A stretch of 32,933 nucleotides of DNA from Candidatus Hydrogenedentota bacterium (GTDB lineage Bacteria; Hydrogenedentota; Hydrogenedentia; Hydrogenedentales; GCA-2746185). The notes beneath the pieces were generated by a model, which saw only the letters and a list, made by a program, of their open reading frames with translations, had not been told where the DNA came from and searched no databases. The translations under genes were made by a program, and so were the position numbers. Positions 8,963 to 16,817 of the stretch are shown here, one piece after another. Within the stretch, counting starts at the first letter, position 1. The number at the start of each line of letters is the position of its first letter. Location: contig CANKTP010000023.1 of NCBI GenBank assembly GCA_947486375.1, positions 1-32,933 of the forward strand. The letters are read 5' to 3'.

Positions 8963-10245
8963 GCTGGGTCCCGACGACAGAAACCGAACGGCGCGAGATG
9001 CTGGGCGTCATCGGCGTCCAGTCCATCGACGAATTGTTCGAGGCGATTCCGCCCAAGGTGCGGCTGAAATCGTGGAACGTGCCCGAGGGCGTGTCCGAGA
9101 TGGCCGTCCGCGATCTGTTGACGCGGATGGCTGCGAAGAACCCGTCGGACCTGACCGGGTTCCTTGGCGGCGGCTACTACGATCACTACATCCCGGCGGC
9201 GGTTGACGCGCTCGCGGGGCGGCAGGAGTTTTACACGGCCTACACGCCCTACCAGCCCGAGTGCGCGCAAGGGACCTTGCAGAGCATTTACGAATACCAA
9301 TCGGCGATATGCCGCCTGACGAACATGGATTTCGCGAACGCGTCGTTGTACGAGGGCGGCACGGCGATTTTCGAGGCGGCGACGATGTCGATGCGCATCA
9401 CGCGGCGGCGGCGGATCGTGTGCCACTCCTCGGTGAATCCCATCTATCGCGAGCAACTAAGGACGCACACGTCGAGCATGGACGTCGAGCTCGTTGACGG
9501 CGAAGACCCCGCCGGCGCGGCCTGCGTGATCGTGCAGAACCCCAGCTTCCTCGGGGCGCTGCGCGACTACACGGCGCTGGGCACGGCCTGCCACGAGGCG
9601 GGGGCGCTGCTCGTCGTCTCGTTCTACCCGATTTCCCTTGGCTTGGTGAAGACTCCCGGCGAGATGGGCGCGGACATCGCCATTGCCGAGGGACAGTCGC
9701 TGGGCATCCCGCTGAATTTCGGCGGACCCTACCTCGGGATCATGGCGACGCGCGCGTCGCACGTGCGCAAGATGCCGGGCCGCATCGCCGCAGCGACTCA
9801 GGACGCCCAAGGCCGACGCGGGTTCGTGCTGACGCTGCAGGCGCGCGAGCAGCACATCCGCCGCGCGAAGGCGATGTCCAACATTTGCAGCAACCAGGCC
9901 CTCTGTGCGTTGCGCGCGCTCATCTACCTCTGCCTGATGGGCAAGGAGGGCTTGCGCGACGTGGCCCGGCATTGCCACGCGAAATCCGAATACCTCAAGG
10001 GACTGCTGGGTGCGGGGAACATCTTGAACGACGGCCCGACCTTCAACGAATTCGCCGTCCGATTGAAACGTCCCGCGTCGGAAACCGTCGGCCTGATGGC
10101 CAAGCGCGGTTTCCTCGCGGGCTTGCCGCTGGCCTCCGTGGGCGCGGGTGGCCCGAACGATTTGCTTGTCGCGGTGACCGAACGCCGGACCCGCGCCGAA
10201 CTCGACGCCTTCGCGGCGGCACTGCGGGAGGTCGCATGGAACTAA
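8959..10245 (+). CDS. gcvPA: Glycine dehydrogenase (decarboxylating) subunit 1 (TTG start overlapping the gcvH stop)
   Basis: PTTETERREMLGVIGVQSIDELFEAIPPKVR...GGGYYDHYIPAAVDALAGRQEFYTAYTPYQPECAQGTLQSIYEYQSAICRLTNMDFANASLYEG, which is GcvPA. Confidence 0.95.
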   Translation: MSWVPTTETERREMLGVIGVQSIDELFEAIPPKVRLKSWNVPEGVSEMAVRDLLTRMAAKNPSDLTGFLGGGYYDHYIPAAVDALAGRQEFYTAYTPYQPECAQGTLQSIYEYQSAICRLTNMDFANASLYEGGTAIFEAATMSMRITRRRRIVCHSSVNPIYREQLRTHTSSMDVELVDGEDPAGAACVIVQNPSFLGALRDYTALGTACHEAGALLVVSFYPISLGLVKTPGEMGADIAIAEGQSLGIPLNFGGPYLGIMATRASHVRKMPGRIAAATQDAQGRRGFVLTLQAREQHIRRAKAMSNICSNQALCALRALIYLCLMGKEGLRDVARHCHAKSEYLKGLLGAGNILNDGPTFNEFAVRLKRPASETVGLMAKRGFLAGLPLASVGAGGPNDLLVAVTERRTRAELDAFAAALREVAWN

Positions 10246-11672
10246 TCTACGATCAGTCGCGCGAAGGACGCCGGGCGATCACGCTCGATGCGTTGGATGT
10301 GCCCGAGGCGGCGTTGCCGCGCGACTTGTTGCGGACCGAGGCCGCCGGATTGCCGGAGGTCAGCGAGTTGGACGTGGTGCGGCATTTCACGCGCCTGTCG
10401 CAACTTAATTTCGGGATCGATTCCCATTTCTATCCCCTTGGCTCCTGCACGATGAAATACAATCCAAAGATTGCCGAGGCGGTCGCCGCGTTGCCGGGCT
10501 TCGCGGAACTCCATCCGCACCTCTCGTCGGACGAGGCCCTGTGGGCGCATTGCCAGGGGGCCTTCGAGGTCGTGTACGAGGTCGAGGAACTCCTCGCCGA
10601 GATCGCGGGCATGAAGGCGGTTTGCCTGCAACCCATCGCGGGCGCGCACGGCGAACTCGCCGGTACGCTCCTCATGGCGGCCTACCATCGCGACAAAGGG
10701 CATACGCACAAGAAGAAAATAATCATCCCCGATTCCGCCCACGGCACCAATCCCGCGAGCGCCGCCATCGCGGGCTTCGACATCGTCGAGATTCCCTCGA
10801 CGCCCGATGGCGCGATCGATTTCGACGCCTACACGGCGGCGATGGACGACACGGTGGCGGGTGTCATGACGACGTGTCCGAACACCCACGGATTGTTCGA
10901 ACCGAGGATATTGGAGATTGCCGCCCTCGCGCACAAGCACGACGCCCTGCTCTATTACGATGGCGCCAACCTCAACGCCATCATGGGCGAGTGCCGTCCC
11001 GGCGACCTCGGATTCGACGTGATGCACTACAACGTCCACAAGACCTTCGCCACGCCGCACGGCATGGGCGGGCCGGGTTGCGGCCCGGTGGGGGTGAGCG
11101 AACGTCTCGTCCCGTATTTGCCGGGCCCGCGCGTGGCGCGGCGCGAGGGGCGATTCGTCCTCGAGACCCCGCCGCGATCGATCGGCCGCATGGCCCCGTT
11201 CTTCGGCAACTTCATGATGGCCGTGCGCGGCTACGCCTACATCCGTCACCTCGGCAACGAGGGCCTCAAGGACGTGTCGCGCGTGGCCGTGCTCAACGCG
11301 AACTATATCCACGCGCGGCTCAAGCACGCCTACACGCCGGCCTTCGCGGGTCGCTTCATGCACGAGTGCATATTCACGGCCGCGGCCCAGGCCCAAAAAG
11401 GCGCGCGCGCGCTGGATATCGCCAAGGCCCTGCTCGACGAGGGCTACCACGCGCCGACGGTGTACTTCCCGCTGACCGTGAAGGAAAGCATCATGATCGA
11501 GCCGACCGAGACCGAGTCGAAAGAGACCCTCGACGCCTTCTGCGACGCCATGCTCCGCATCGCCACGCGCATTGAGGAGGATCCGATGGCTTTCCGCAAT
11601 TCGCCAACGACCATGCCCGTCGGGCGCTTGGATGAGGTCAAGGCCGCGAGAGATCTAAATTGCGTGTGCTGA
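10236..11672 (+). CDS. gcvPB: Glycine dehydrogenase (decarboxylating) subunit 2
   Basis: ATG at 10236: MELIYDQSREGRRAITLDALDVPEAALPRDLLRTEAAGLPEVSELDVVRHFTRLSQLNFGIDSHFYPLGSCTMKYNPKI...; PLP-lysine context HYNVHKTFATPHGMGGPGCGPVGV. Confidence 0.95.
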   Translation: MELIYDQSREGRRAITLDALDVPEAALPRDLLRTEAAGLPEVSELDVVRHFTRLSQLNFGIDSHFYPLGSCTMKYNPKIAEAVAALPGFAELHPHLSSDEALWAHCQGAFEVVYEVEELLAEIAGMKAVCLQPIAGAHGELAGTLLMAAYHRDKGHTHKKKIIIPDSAHGTNPASAAIAGFDIVEIPSTPDGAIDFDAYTAAMDDTVAGVMTTCPNTHGLFEPRILEIAALAHKHDALLYYDGANLNAIMGECRPGDLGFDVMHYNVHKTFATPHGMGGPGCGPVGVSERLVPYLPGPRVARREGRFVLETPPRSIGRMAPFFGNFMMAVRGYAYIRHLGNEGLKDVSRVAVLNANYIHARLKHAYTPAFAGRFMHECIFTAAAQAQKGARALDIAKALLDEGYHAPTVYFPLTVKESIMIEPTETESKETLDAFCDAMLRIATRIEEDPMAFRNSPTTMPVGRLDEVKAARDLNCVC

Positions 11673-11675
11673 GCC

Positions 11676-12401
11676 ATGCGCCTGCTTGACCTCTCCTTCC
11701 CCGATCCCGAATCCAACCTCGCGCTCGATGAGGCCCTGCTCGACGAGGCCGAGGCCGGACGCGGCCACGAGACGCTGCGTATCTGGGAAAGCCCCGTTCG
11801 CTTCGTCGTGCTCGGCGTCAGCCAGAAGGCCGGCGACGAAGTGTATCGTGACGCCTGCATGCGAGACGGGGTCCCGATCCTCCGCCGCTGTTCCGCCGGC
11901 GGCTGCGTCCTCCAAGGACCCGGATGCCTCAACTTCAGCCTAGTCCTTGACCAGCAACACCGCCCCGAAATAAACACCGTCCGCGGCTCGTACTGCTACA
12001 TCTTCGACCGCCTCAAGGCCTCGTTCGCCGCTGCCGGAGTCGTCATGCTCCACCAAGGCATCTCCGACCTGGTCGTCGCCGGACGCAAGGTTTCCGGCAA
12101 CGCGCAACGACGAAAGAAGCGCTTCATCCTCCACCACGGGACCCTGTTATACGCGGCGGACATCGGCGCGATAGGCACCTACCTCAAGGAACCCAAGGAC
12201 CGACCGGACTATCGACAGGACAAGTCGCACGCGGAATTCGTCGGTAACATTGGAATATGCCGTGAGGAGTTGGTCGGTTGTCTGCTTCAGGCGTTCCCGG
12301 GAACAACTTCGGATCTCGCCCCTTCCGACGACGAGGCGGTTCTCACCCAATCCCTCGCACAAACAAAATACGCCGACCCTGCGTGGACACTTAGACGATA
12401 G
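11676..12401 (+). CDS. Lipoate-protein ligase / BPL_LplA_LipB-family protein
   Basis: NLALDEALLDEAEAGRGHETLRIWESPVRFVVLGVSQ...ILRRCSAGGCVLQGPGCLNFSLVL...DLVVAGRKVSGNAQRRKKRFILHHGTLL. Last gene of the gcv operon. Confidence 0.88.
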   Translation: MRLLDLSFPDPESNLALDEALLDEAEAGRGHETLRIWESPVRFVVLGVSQKAGDEVYRDACMRDGVPILRRCSAGGCVLQGPGCLNFSLVLDQQHRPEINTVRGSYCYIFDRLKASFAAAGVVMLHQGISDLVVAGRKVSGNAQRRKKRFILHHGTLLYAADIGAIGTYLKEPKDRPDYRQDKSHAEFVGNIGICREELVGCLLQAFPGTTSDLAPSDDEAVLTQSLAQTKYADPAWTLRR

Positions 12402-12405
12402 TGCA

Positions 12406-12440
12406 AGTCCCCCTTCGAAGGGGGGGGATCAAGGGGATGT
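12406..12440. repeat. Short palindromic dispersed repeat, copy B (inverted relative to copy A)
   Basis: AGTCCCCCTTCGAAGGGGGGGGATCAAGGGGATGT. Its reverse complement closely matches 8451-8483. Contains the perfect palindrome CCCCCTTCGAAGGGGG. Confidence 0.75.
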
Positions 12441-12483
12441 CGTGCTTAAACGCAAATCAGACTCGATGCCTGACGATTCCCCA

Positions 12484-12637
12484 CCTCGTTCCCAAGTTCC
12501 ACTTGGGAATGCGATTGTCCGCGAAGTTGTACTTCGCGACCGTCGCCGTGTGCTGGGGTTGATTTGCATACCCAAGGCGCGGAAAGCAAAGCGCAGCTTT
12601 TCCTGAAAGCGTTCCCAAGTGCAACTTGGGAACGAGG
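12484..12637. repeat. MITE-like palindromic element, copy 1 (~154 bp)
   Basis: CCTCGTTCCCAAGTTCCACTTGGGAATGCG ... CGCGAAGTTGTACTTCGCG ... GCGTTCCCAAGTGCAACTTGGGAACGAGG. Terminal inverted repeats, internal hairpins, and near-identical to 13206-13362. Confidence 0.92.
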
Positions 12638-12705
12638 AATTATTGACAGCATCTTGGACTGGATGGCATAGTGGTTACGTTAAACGGAAGAAGGAGCACG
12701 ATGCC

Positions 12706-12942
12706 GTGTATCGCCCGGTCAAGGTTGTCGTCGAACACCACGCGGACGGATACGTCGCTTACCCGCTGGGGTTGAAGGGCGTGGTGGTGGGCCAGGGCAC
12801 GACCTACGCGGAGGCGTTACAGGACGTCGAGTCCGCCATCCAGTTCCACGTCGAGACCTTTGGCGAAGACGTTCTTGATCCGAATCCCGACTCCCCGGTG
12901 CTTGAAGCCTTCGTGGCCGAGGCCGGCATCCAGGTGAAATGA
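12706..12942 (+). CDS. hicB: HicB-family antitoxin (short form), GTG start
   Basis: VYRPVKVVVEHHADGYVAYPLGLKGVVVGQGTTYAEALQDVESAIQFHVETFGEDV; AAGGAG upstream. Overlaps a HicA-like ORF by 4 nt. Confidence 0.82.
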   Translation: MYRPVKVVVEHHADGYVAYPLGLKGVVVGQGTTYAEALQDVESAIQFHVETFGEDVLDPNPDSPVLEAFVAEAGIQVK

Positions 12943-13178
12943 CGGCCTTCCCTTCAGACGCGCCATTAGAACACGTGGTAAGGGCGTTTGAACGGCTCGG
13001 CTTTCGCGAGATACGAAGAGGCAATCACATCTCGATGCCTCGCGAGGACGCGGATGGGACCCGGACTCCGCTGACCATGCCGTCTCACCGCAAGATCAAG
13101 GGCTCGACACTTCGAACCATTCTCACCCAGGCCCGCGTCTCCGGCGAAGATTTCCTCAAGGCGTTTGACGCGGTTTAG
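12939..13178 (+). CDS. hicA: HicA-family mRNA interferase toxin
   Basis: LEHVVRAFERLGFREIRRGNHISMPREDADGTRTPLTMPSHRKIKGSTLRTILTQARVSGEDFLKAF. HicA fold with the G-(S/N)-H catalytic His context and the PxHxxIKxGTLRxIL-like motif. Confidence 0.85.
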   Translation: MTAFPSDAPLEHVVRAFERLGFREIRRGNHISMPREDADGTRTPLTMPSHRKIKGSTLRTILTQARVSGEDFLKAFDAV

Positions 13179-13205
13179 GTCGTCGCGAATCGAGTAAGCA
13201 TTACC

Positions 13206-13362
13206 CCTCGTTCCCAAGTTCCACTTGGGAATGCGATTGCCCGCGAAGTTGTACTTCGCGACCGTCGCCGTGTGCTGGGGTTGATTTGCAGACCCAAGGC
13301 GCGGAAAGCAAAGCGCAGCTTTTCCTGCAAGTGTGTTCCCAAGTACAACTTTGGGAACGAGG
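13206..13362. repeat. MITE-like palindromic element, copy 2 (~157 bp), direct orientation relative to copy 1
   Basis: CCTCGTTCCCAAGTTCCACTTGGGAATGCGATTGCCCGCGAAGTTGTACTTCGCGACCGTCGCCGTGTGCTGGGGTTGATTTGCAGACCC... nearly identical to 12484-12637. Confidence 0.92.
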
Positions 13363-13401
13363 GAAATGTGGCGGAGCGTACACATGGCCTGCGGCCACAG
13401 C

Positions 13402-13677
13402 TCAACTCACGGTGAGGCGGACGCGCTTGCCCAAGGCGGCGGCATATTTCTCCAGCGTGGCCAAACCGATGTTCTCCCCATGATTCTCTATTCGGGATAT
13501 GGCGGATTTTTGGGTGTGCATTCGGGTGGCCAGTTGTTCCTGGGTCAGTCCCGCCTGCTCGCGGGCCTGGCGCAGCAGCACGCCTATCTTGAACTGTTCG
13601 TAGCCCGTTTCAAATCCGTCCGCGAACGATTCGTCGCGACGTTTCCGCGCCCCGACGTATCGTTTCAGATCGCTCAT
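13402..13677 (-). CDS. higA: XRE-family HTH antitoxin (HigA-like)
   Basis: MSDLKRYVGARKRRDESFADGFETGYEQFKIGVLLRQAREQAGLTQEQLATRMHTQKSAISRIENHGENIGLATLEKYAAALGKRVRLTVS; HTH motif AGLTQEQLATRMHTQKSAISRIE. Confidence 0.9.
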   Translation of the reverse strand: MSDLKRYVGARKRRDESFADGFETGYEQFKIGVLLRQAREQAGLTQEQLATRMHTQKSAISRIENHGENIGLATLEKYAAALGKRVRLTVS

Positions 13678-14021
13678 TCTTGTGTCCCTAGGTATTCGGT
13701 TTTCCTCTGTTCCGCAAGCCGGATGTCCGCCTGCGGCGTCTTCTGGGTCTTCTTGCGAAACGCATGATTCAGGATGACGTAGCGCGCGCCATTCAAGAAG
13801 CCCAGGAGGCGAATGACATCGCCGCCGCTTTCCGCGCGGATCTCCCAGATACCGTCCGTGTTCACCAGTTTTTTGAAGTATTGTGCCGGAACCCGGTCGA
13901 TTTCCTCGACCAGTCTCATCACCCACGTCACCTTCTGTGCTTGTTGATGCGTGAGTGAGTCCAGGAACGTCTCGACCGGACAAGCGCCAGACTTGGTGCG
14001 GTAAAAGACAATTTCTCTCAC
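13674..14021 (-). CDS. higB: RelE/HigB-type toxin (phage Gp49-like family), GTG start
   Basis: REIVFYRTKSGACPVETFLDSLTHQQAQKVTWVMRLVEEIDRVPAQYFKKLVNTDGIWEIRAESGGDVIRLLGFLNGARYVILNHAFRKKTQKTPQADIRLAEQRKTEYL. The 3' end overlaps the antitoxin start by 4 nt. Confidence 0.9.
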   Translation of the reverse strand: MREIVFYRTKSGACPVETFLDSLTHQQAQKVTWVMRLVEEIDRVPAQYFKKLVNTDGIWEIRAESGGDVIRLLGFLNGARYVILNHAFRKKTQKTPQADIRLAEQRKTEYLGTQE

Positions 14022-14029
14022 GGCGGCAT

Positions 14030-14047
14030 GTTAACATATACGTTAAC
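14030..14047. promoter_or_regulatory. Inverted repeat GTTAAC-ATATAC-GTTAAC upstream of higBA; putative autoregulatory operator
   Basis: Symmetric GTTAAC half-sites spaced by 6 nt, 8 nt upstream of the toxin start codon on the minus strand. Confidence 0.55.
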
Positions 14048-14124
14048 TTTTCGCAAAGCGACTCCGATCGGCCATTATTTGGGGGGGCGAGAGGGTTTCG
14101 ATGCGATGGTGGTCCGCCTGCTCC

Positions 14125-15315
14125 CTACAAGAAACACTTCCCCATCCCCCGGTATGTCGGCACCTCGTCAATCACCTTCCCCTTCGAGATCAGCAAGGCC
14201 GTGTTGAACCGCTCGAAGAGTTCCCCCGCCTTGAAGTGGCGCAGGAACACCGGCTCGCCCAGCCCAAGTTTCTCCGGGCCGTTGTAGGCGATCGGCGTTT
14301 GCACTTCTCCCGCGCCTTCTTGTCCCAGCAGCTTCGCCCCCTCGGGCAGGTAGGGCAGGGGCAATTTGTCCTTGCTGGCGGGACCTGAGGCCGGATATCC
14401 GCCGCCGGCACAGGTGTAGAGACCCGGCATGGGGATTCGCACGACCTCGATGGCGTAGGCCGCCGCGGGGTTGTGGCGAAACGCGGTGTAGTAGTCGAAT
14501 TGCGAGGACGAGAAAAATCCGGAGCCCACGGTGATCTCGGTGACGTCTGGCTCTTCGCGCGTCGATTCCATGCTGCCGGTGCCGCCGCCGTTGACGAGAT
14601 CGAGCGTGTGTCCCCGCGCGCGGATCGCCTCGACCGCCTTCGCGCGCCGCGCTGCAAGCTCGCGTACCGAGCGCCGCTTGAGAAATGGGATGAGTAGATT
14701 GGCCATGCCGTTGGCGGGATTCCGCTCGCCGAGCCCCGCGATTTGCGCCTCGTATCCCATCAGCCCGACGAGCGACACTCCCTTTGCCTTGTCGAGCGCA
14801 TTCAAGAGCGGTTCGAGGTGCTGGGGCGCCGTGATGGGCGAACGCCGCACGCCGAAATAAATTCCCGGGAACGACGACGACATGTCCACGTCGATACACA
14901 AGGGAATCGTGACACCCTCGGCCAAGCCGACTTGGGCCGTGTGCCCTATCTGCTCAGAGGCGTCCACCATGAGGACGATGCGTTTCCCCTTGCGCAATTC
15001 CCCGCACACCGCGCGAATGTCGCCCTCGCGCCACATGGGATAGCCCAGGAGGATATCGTCGAAACCCTGTTCCGACAGGAAGACGGCCTCATGCGCGTTG
15101 TAGGCCATGACGCCCTGATACACGGGGTCCGCGTCGAGGATGCGCCGGAGTGCCCAGGGCACGCGGACCGATTTCGACGCGACGCGGATCGTCTTCGCGC
15201 CCGCACGCGCCTTGATGGCGGCGATATTCTCGTCGAGCAGGTCGACATCGACGAACGCGCAGGGCATGCGCTGCCCGCGCAATATATCGCGGTAATAGCT
15301 ATAGGTCGGCGTCAT
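14125..15315 (-). CDS. Alanine racemase N-domain/D-threonine aldolase-like PLP enzyme
   Basis: MPCAFVDVDLLDENIAAIKARAGAKTIRVASKSVRVPWALRRIL...DVDMSSSFPGIYFGVRRSPI...LVNGGGTGSMESTREEPDVTEITVGSGFFSSSQFDYY. Fold-type III PLP protein with the D-Thr aldolase C-terminal domain pattern. Confidence 0.82.
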   Translation of the reverse strand: MTPTYSYYRDILRGQRMPCAFVDVDLLDENIAAIKARAGAKTIRVASKSVRVPWALRRILDADPVYQGVMAYNAHEAVFLSEQGFDDILLGYPMWREGDIRAVCGELRKGKRIVLMVDASEQIGHTAQVGLAEGVTIPLCIDVDMSSSFPGIYFGVRRSPITAPQHLEPLLNALDKAKGVSLVGLMGYEAQIAGLGERNPANGMANLLIPFLKRRSVRELAARRAKAVEAIRARGHTLDLVNGGGTGSMESTREEPDVTEITVGSGFFSSSQFDYYTAFRHNPAAAYAIEVVRIPMPGLYTCAGGGYPASGPASKDKLPLPYLPEGAKLLGQEGAGEVQTPIAYNGPEKLGLGEPVFLRHFKAGELFERFNTALLISKGKVIDEVPTYRGMGKCFL

Positions 15316-15344
15316 CTCATCCTAAATCGTGCGATCGAAGGCAT

Positions 15345-15604
15345 TCAGTTGCGGTTGGCATCATCCCCGCCGCTGACCTCAGCCTGACGCTGCGCCACGA
15401 GCATCGCCAAGGGGACCGGCTCATCGGCCTTGGAGCAGGCCGTCGGCGCCACAGCCTCCGGACCGGGATCGGCGACGGGGGCGATGCCTGCCTCGGCGCG
15501 CCAACGGTCGTCTTCGTCCTGGAGAATTCCAAACCACCAACGAATCGAGGCCGCCGCACGGGCAAAGATACGGTCTTTCCACGATAGTGTCGACGGGGAG
15601 TGCA
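15345..15604 (-). CDS. Small hypothetical protein
   Basis: MHSPSTLSWKDRIFARAAASIRWWFGILQDEDDRWRAEAGIAPVADPGPEAVAPTACSKADEPVPLAMLVAQRQAEVSGGDDANRN; AAGGAG upstream of the ATG. No family recognised. Confidence 0.45.
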
Positions 15605-15781
15605 TCCCGCGGCTCCTTCTGAGTTTCGACAATGGGATCATACCAGAGCCCCGCCCCGCCCGCCGCCACAAGTCGAACCCCCGAAAAAAATCCGGCATAC
15701 TACGCGCCCATGCGCGGATCCCTGCTGTCCACGGGAAAATTTTCCGCGCACGGTGGAGCACGTTTTCCTGGGGAGGATCGA

Positions 15782-16759
15782 ATGAACGTCGCCATAGTGG
15801 GTTGCGGGGCCATGGGGCAATTGCATGCCCAGATGGCCTCGAATTGCGGGCTGCGGATCGCTGTCTGCGCCGACGCGGTGAAGGCCCGGGCGAGCGCCCT
15901 CGCGAAGATACACGGGGCCGTGGCGGTCGCGGACATCGACGCGGCGCTCGCGCGCAAGGACGTCGACATTGTCGCGCTGACGTCGCCCACGCCGACGCAC
16001 GCGAAGCTGATCGTGGCGGCGGCGAAGGCGGGCAAGGCGATCTTCTGCGAGAAGCCGATCACGCGCACCGTGGCCGAGGGCCGCACCGCGTTGACCGCAG
16101 TGCAAAAGGCCGGCGTGCCCTTGTTCGTGGGCCACGTCGTGCGCTACTTCCAGGAGTTCGAGGCCTTGCGGCTCCAGGCGCAATCCGGCGTCATCGGCCA
16201 CGTTGGATTCATCAAGACATTCCGAGGCGGGATGTGCCCCGTCGGATCCGCAGGCTGGTTCCGCGATTTTGCCAAGAGCGGCGGGGCGGTGCTCGACCTG
16301 CTCATTCACGACTTCGACTGGATTCGCTATGCCTTCGGCGACATCGAGCGGGTATTTTGCCAGAACCTGATGCGCGAACGCCCCACGATCATGGACTACG
16401 CGATGGTCACCCTGACCCTGAAATCTGGGGTCATCGCCCAAACCATCGGGAGTTGGGCGCACCCCGAGGGCTTTCGTGTCAAGGCCGAGCTGTGCGGGAC
16501 GGACGGAATGCTCACCTACGACAGCGCCGAGGCGCCCATTGCCGTCATGCCTAGGCAGCACGGCAAAAAATCCCCGAATACCATCGTGCCCTCGAGTCCC
16601 GTCGACAAGAGTCCCTACCAGCTCGAGTGGGAAGACTTCATTGCCCACATCGGCGGACACGCTCCCGCTCGAGTGACGCCCGAAGACGCCCTCGCCGCGC
16701 TCCACATCGCCGAATGCGCCCTCAAGTCCGCCAAGACCGGCGCGCCGGTGACGGTATGA
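15782..16759 (+). CDS. Gfo/Idh/MocA-family oxidoreductase
   Basis: MNVAIVGCGAMGQLHAQMASN...Rossmann motif; GKAIFCEKPITRTVAEGR; GGAVLDLLIHDFDWIRYAFGD. Confidence 0.92.
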   Translation: MNVAIVGCGAMGQLHAQMASNCGLRIAVCADAVKARASALAKIHGAVAVADIDAALARKDVDIVALTSPTPTHAKLIVAAAKAGKAIFCEKPITRTVAEGRTALTAVQKAGVPLFVGHVVRYFQEFEALRLQAQSGVIGHVGFIKTFRGGMCPVGSAGWFRDFAKSGGAVLDLLIHDFDWIRYAFGDIERVFCQNLMRERPTIMDYAMVTLTLKSGVIAQTIGSWAHPEGFRVKAELCGTDGMLTYDSAEAPIAVMPRQHGKKSPNTIVPSSPVDKSPYQLEWEDFIAHIGGHAPARVTPEDALAALHIAECALKSAKTGAPVTV

Positions 16760-16817
16760 ACGATTCCTCGAACCGCAATGGAACGATCTGCAATCGGTAT
16801 CGCAAAGGAGAGTGGAC

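Noticed and set aside
10242-11450. 402-aa antisense ORF across gcvPB
   Set aside because: Antisense shadow of a high-GC coding region. The product is rich in R/H/G/A and has no recognisable motifs, whereas the + strand is clearly GcvPB.
12446-12652. Short minus-strand ORF sharing SCALLSAPWVCKSTPAHGDGREVQLRGQSHSQVELGNE with the ORF at 13201-13398
   Set aside because: The similarity comes from the ~155-bp DNA repeat. There is no evidence the repeat is translated.
12484-13362. CRISPR array
   Set aside because: Only two long direct repeats separated by protein-coding sequence. No short regularly spaced repeats or cas genes.
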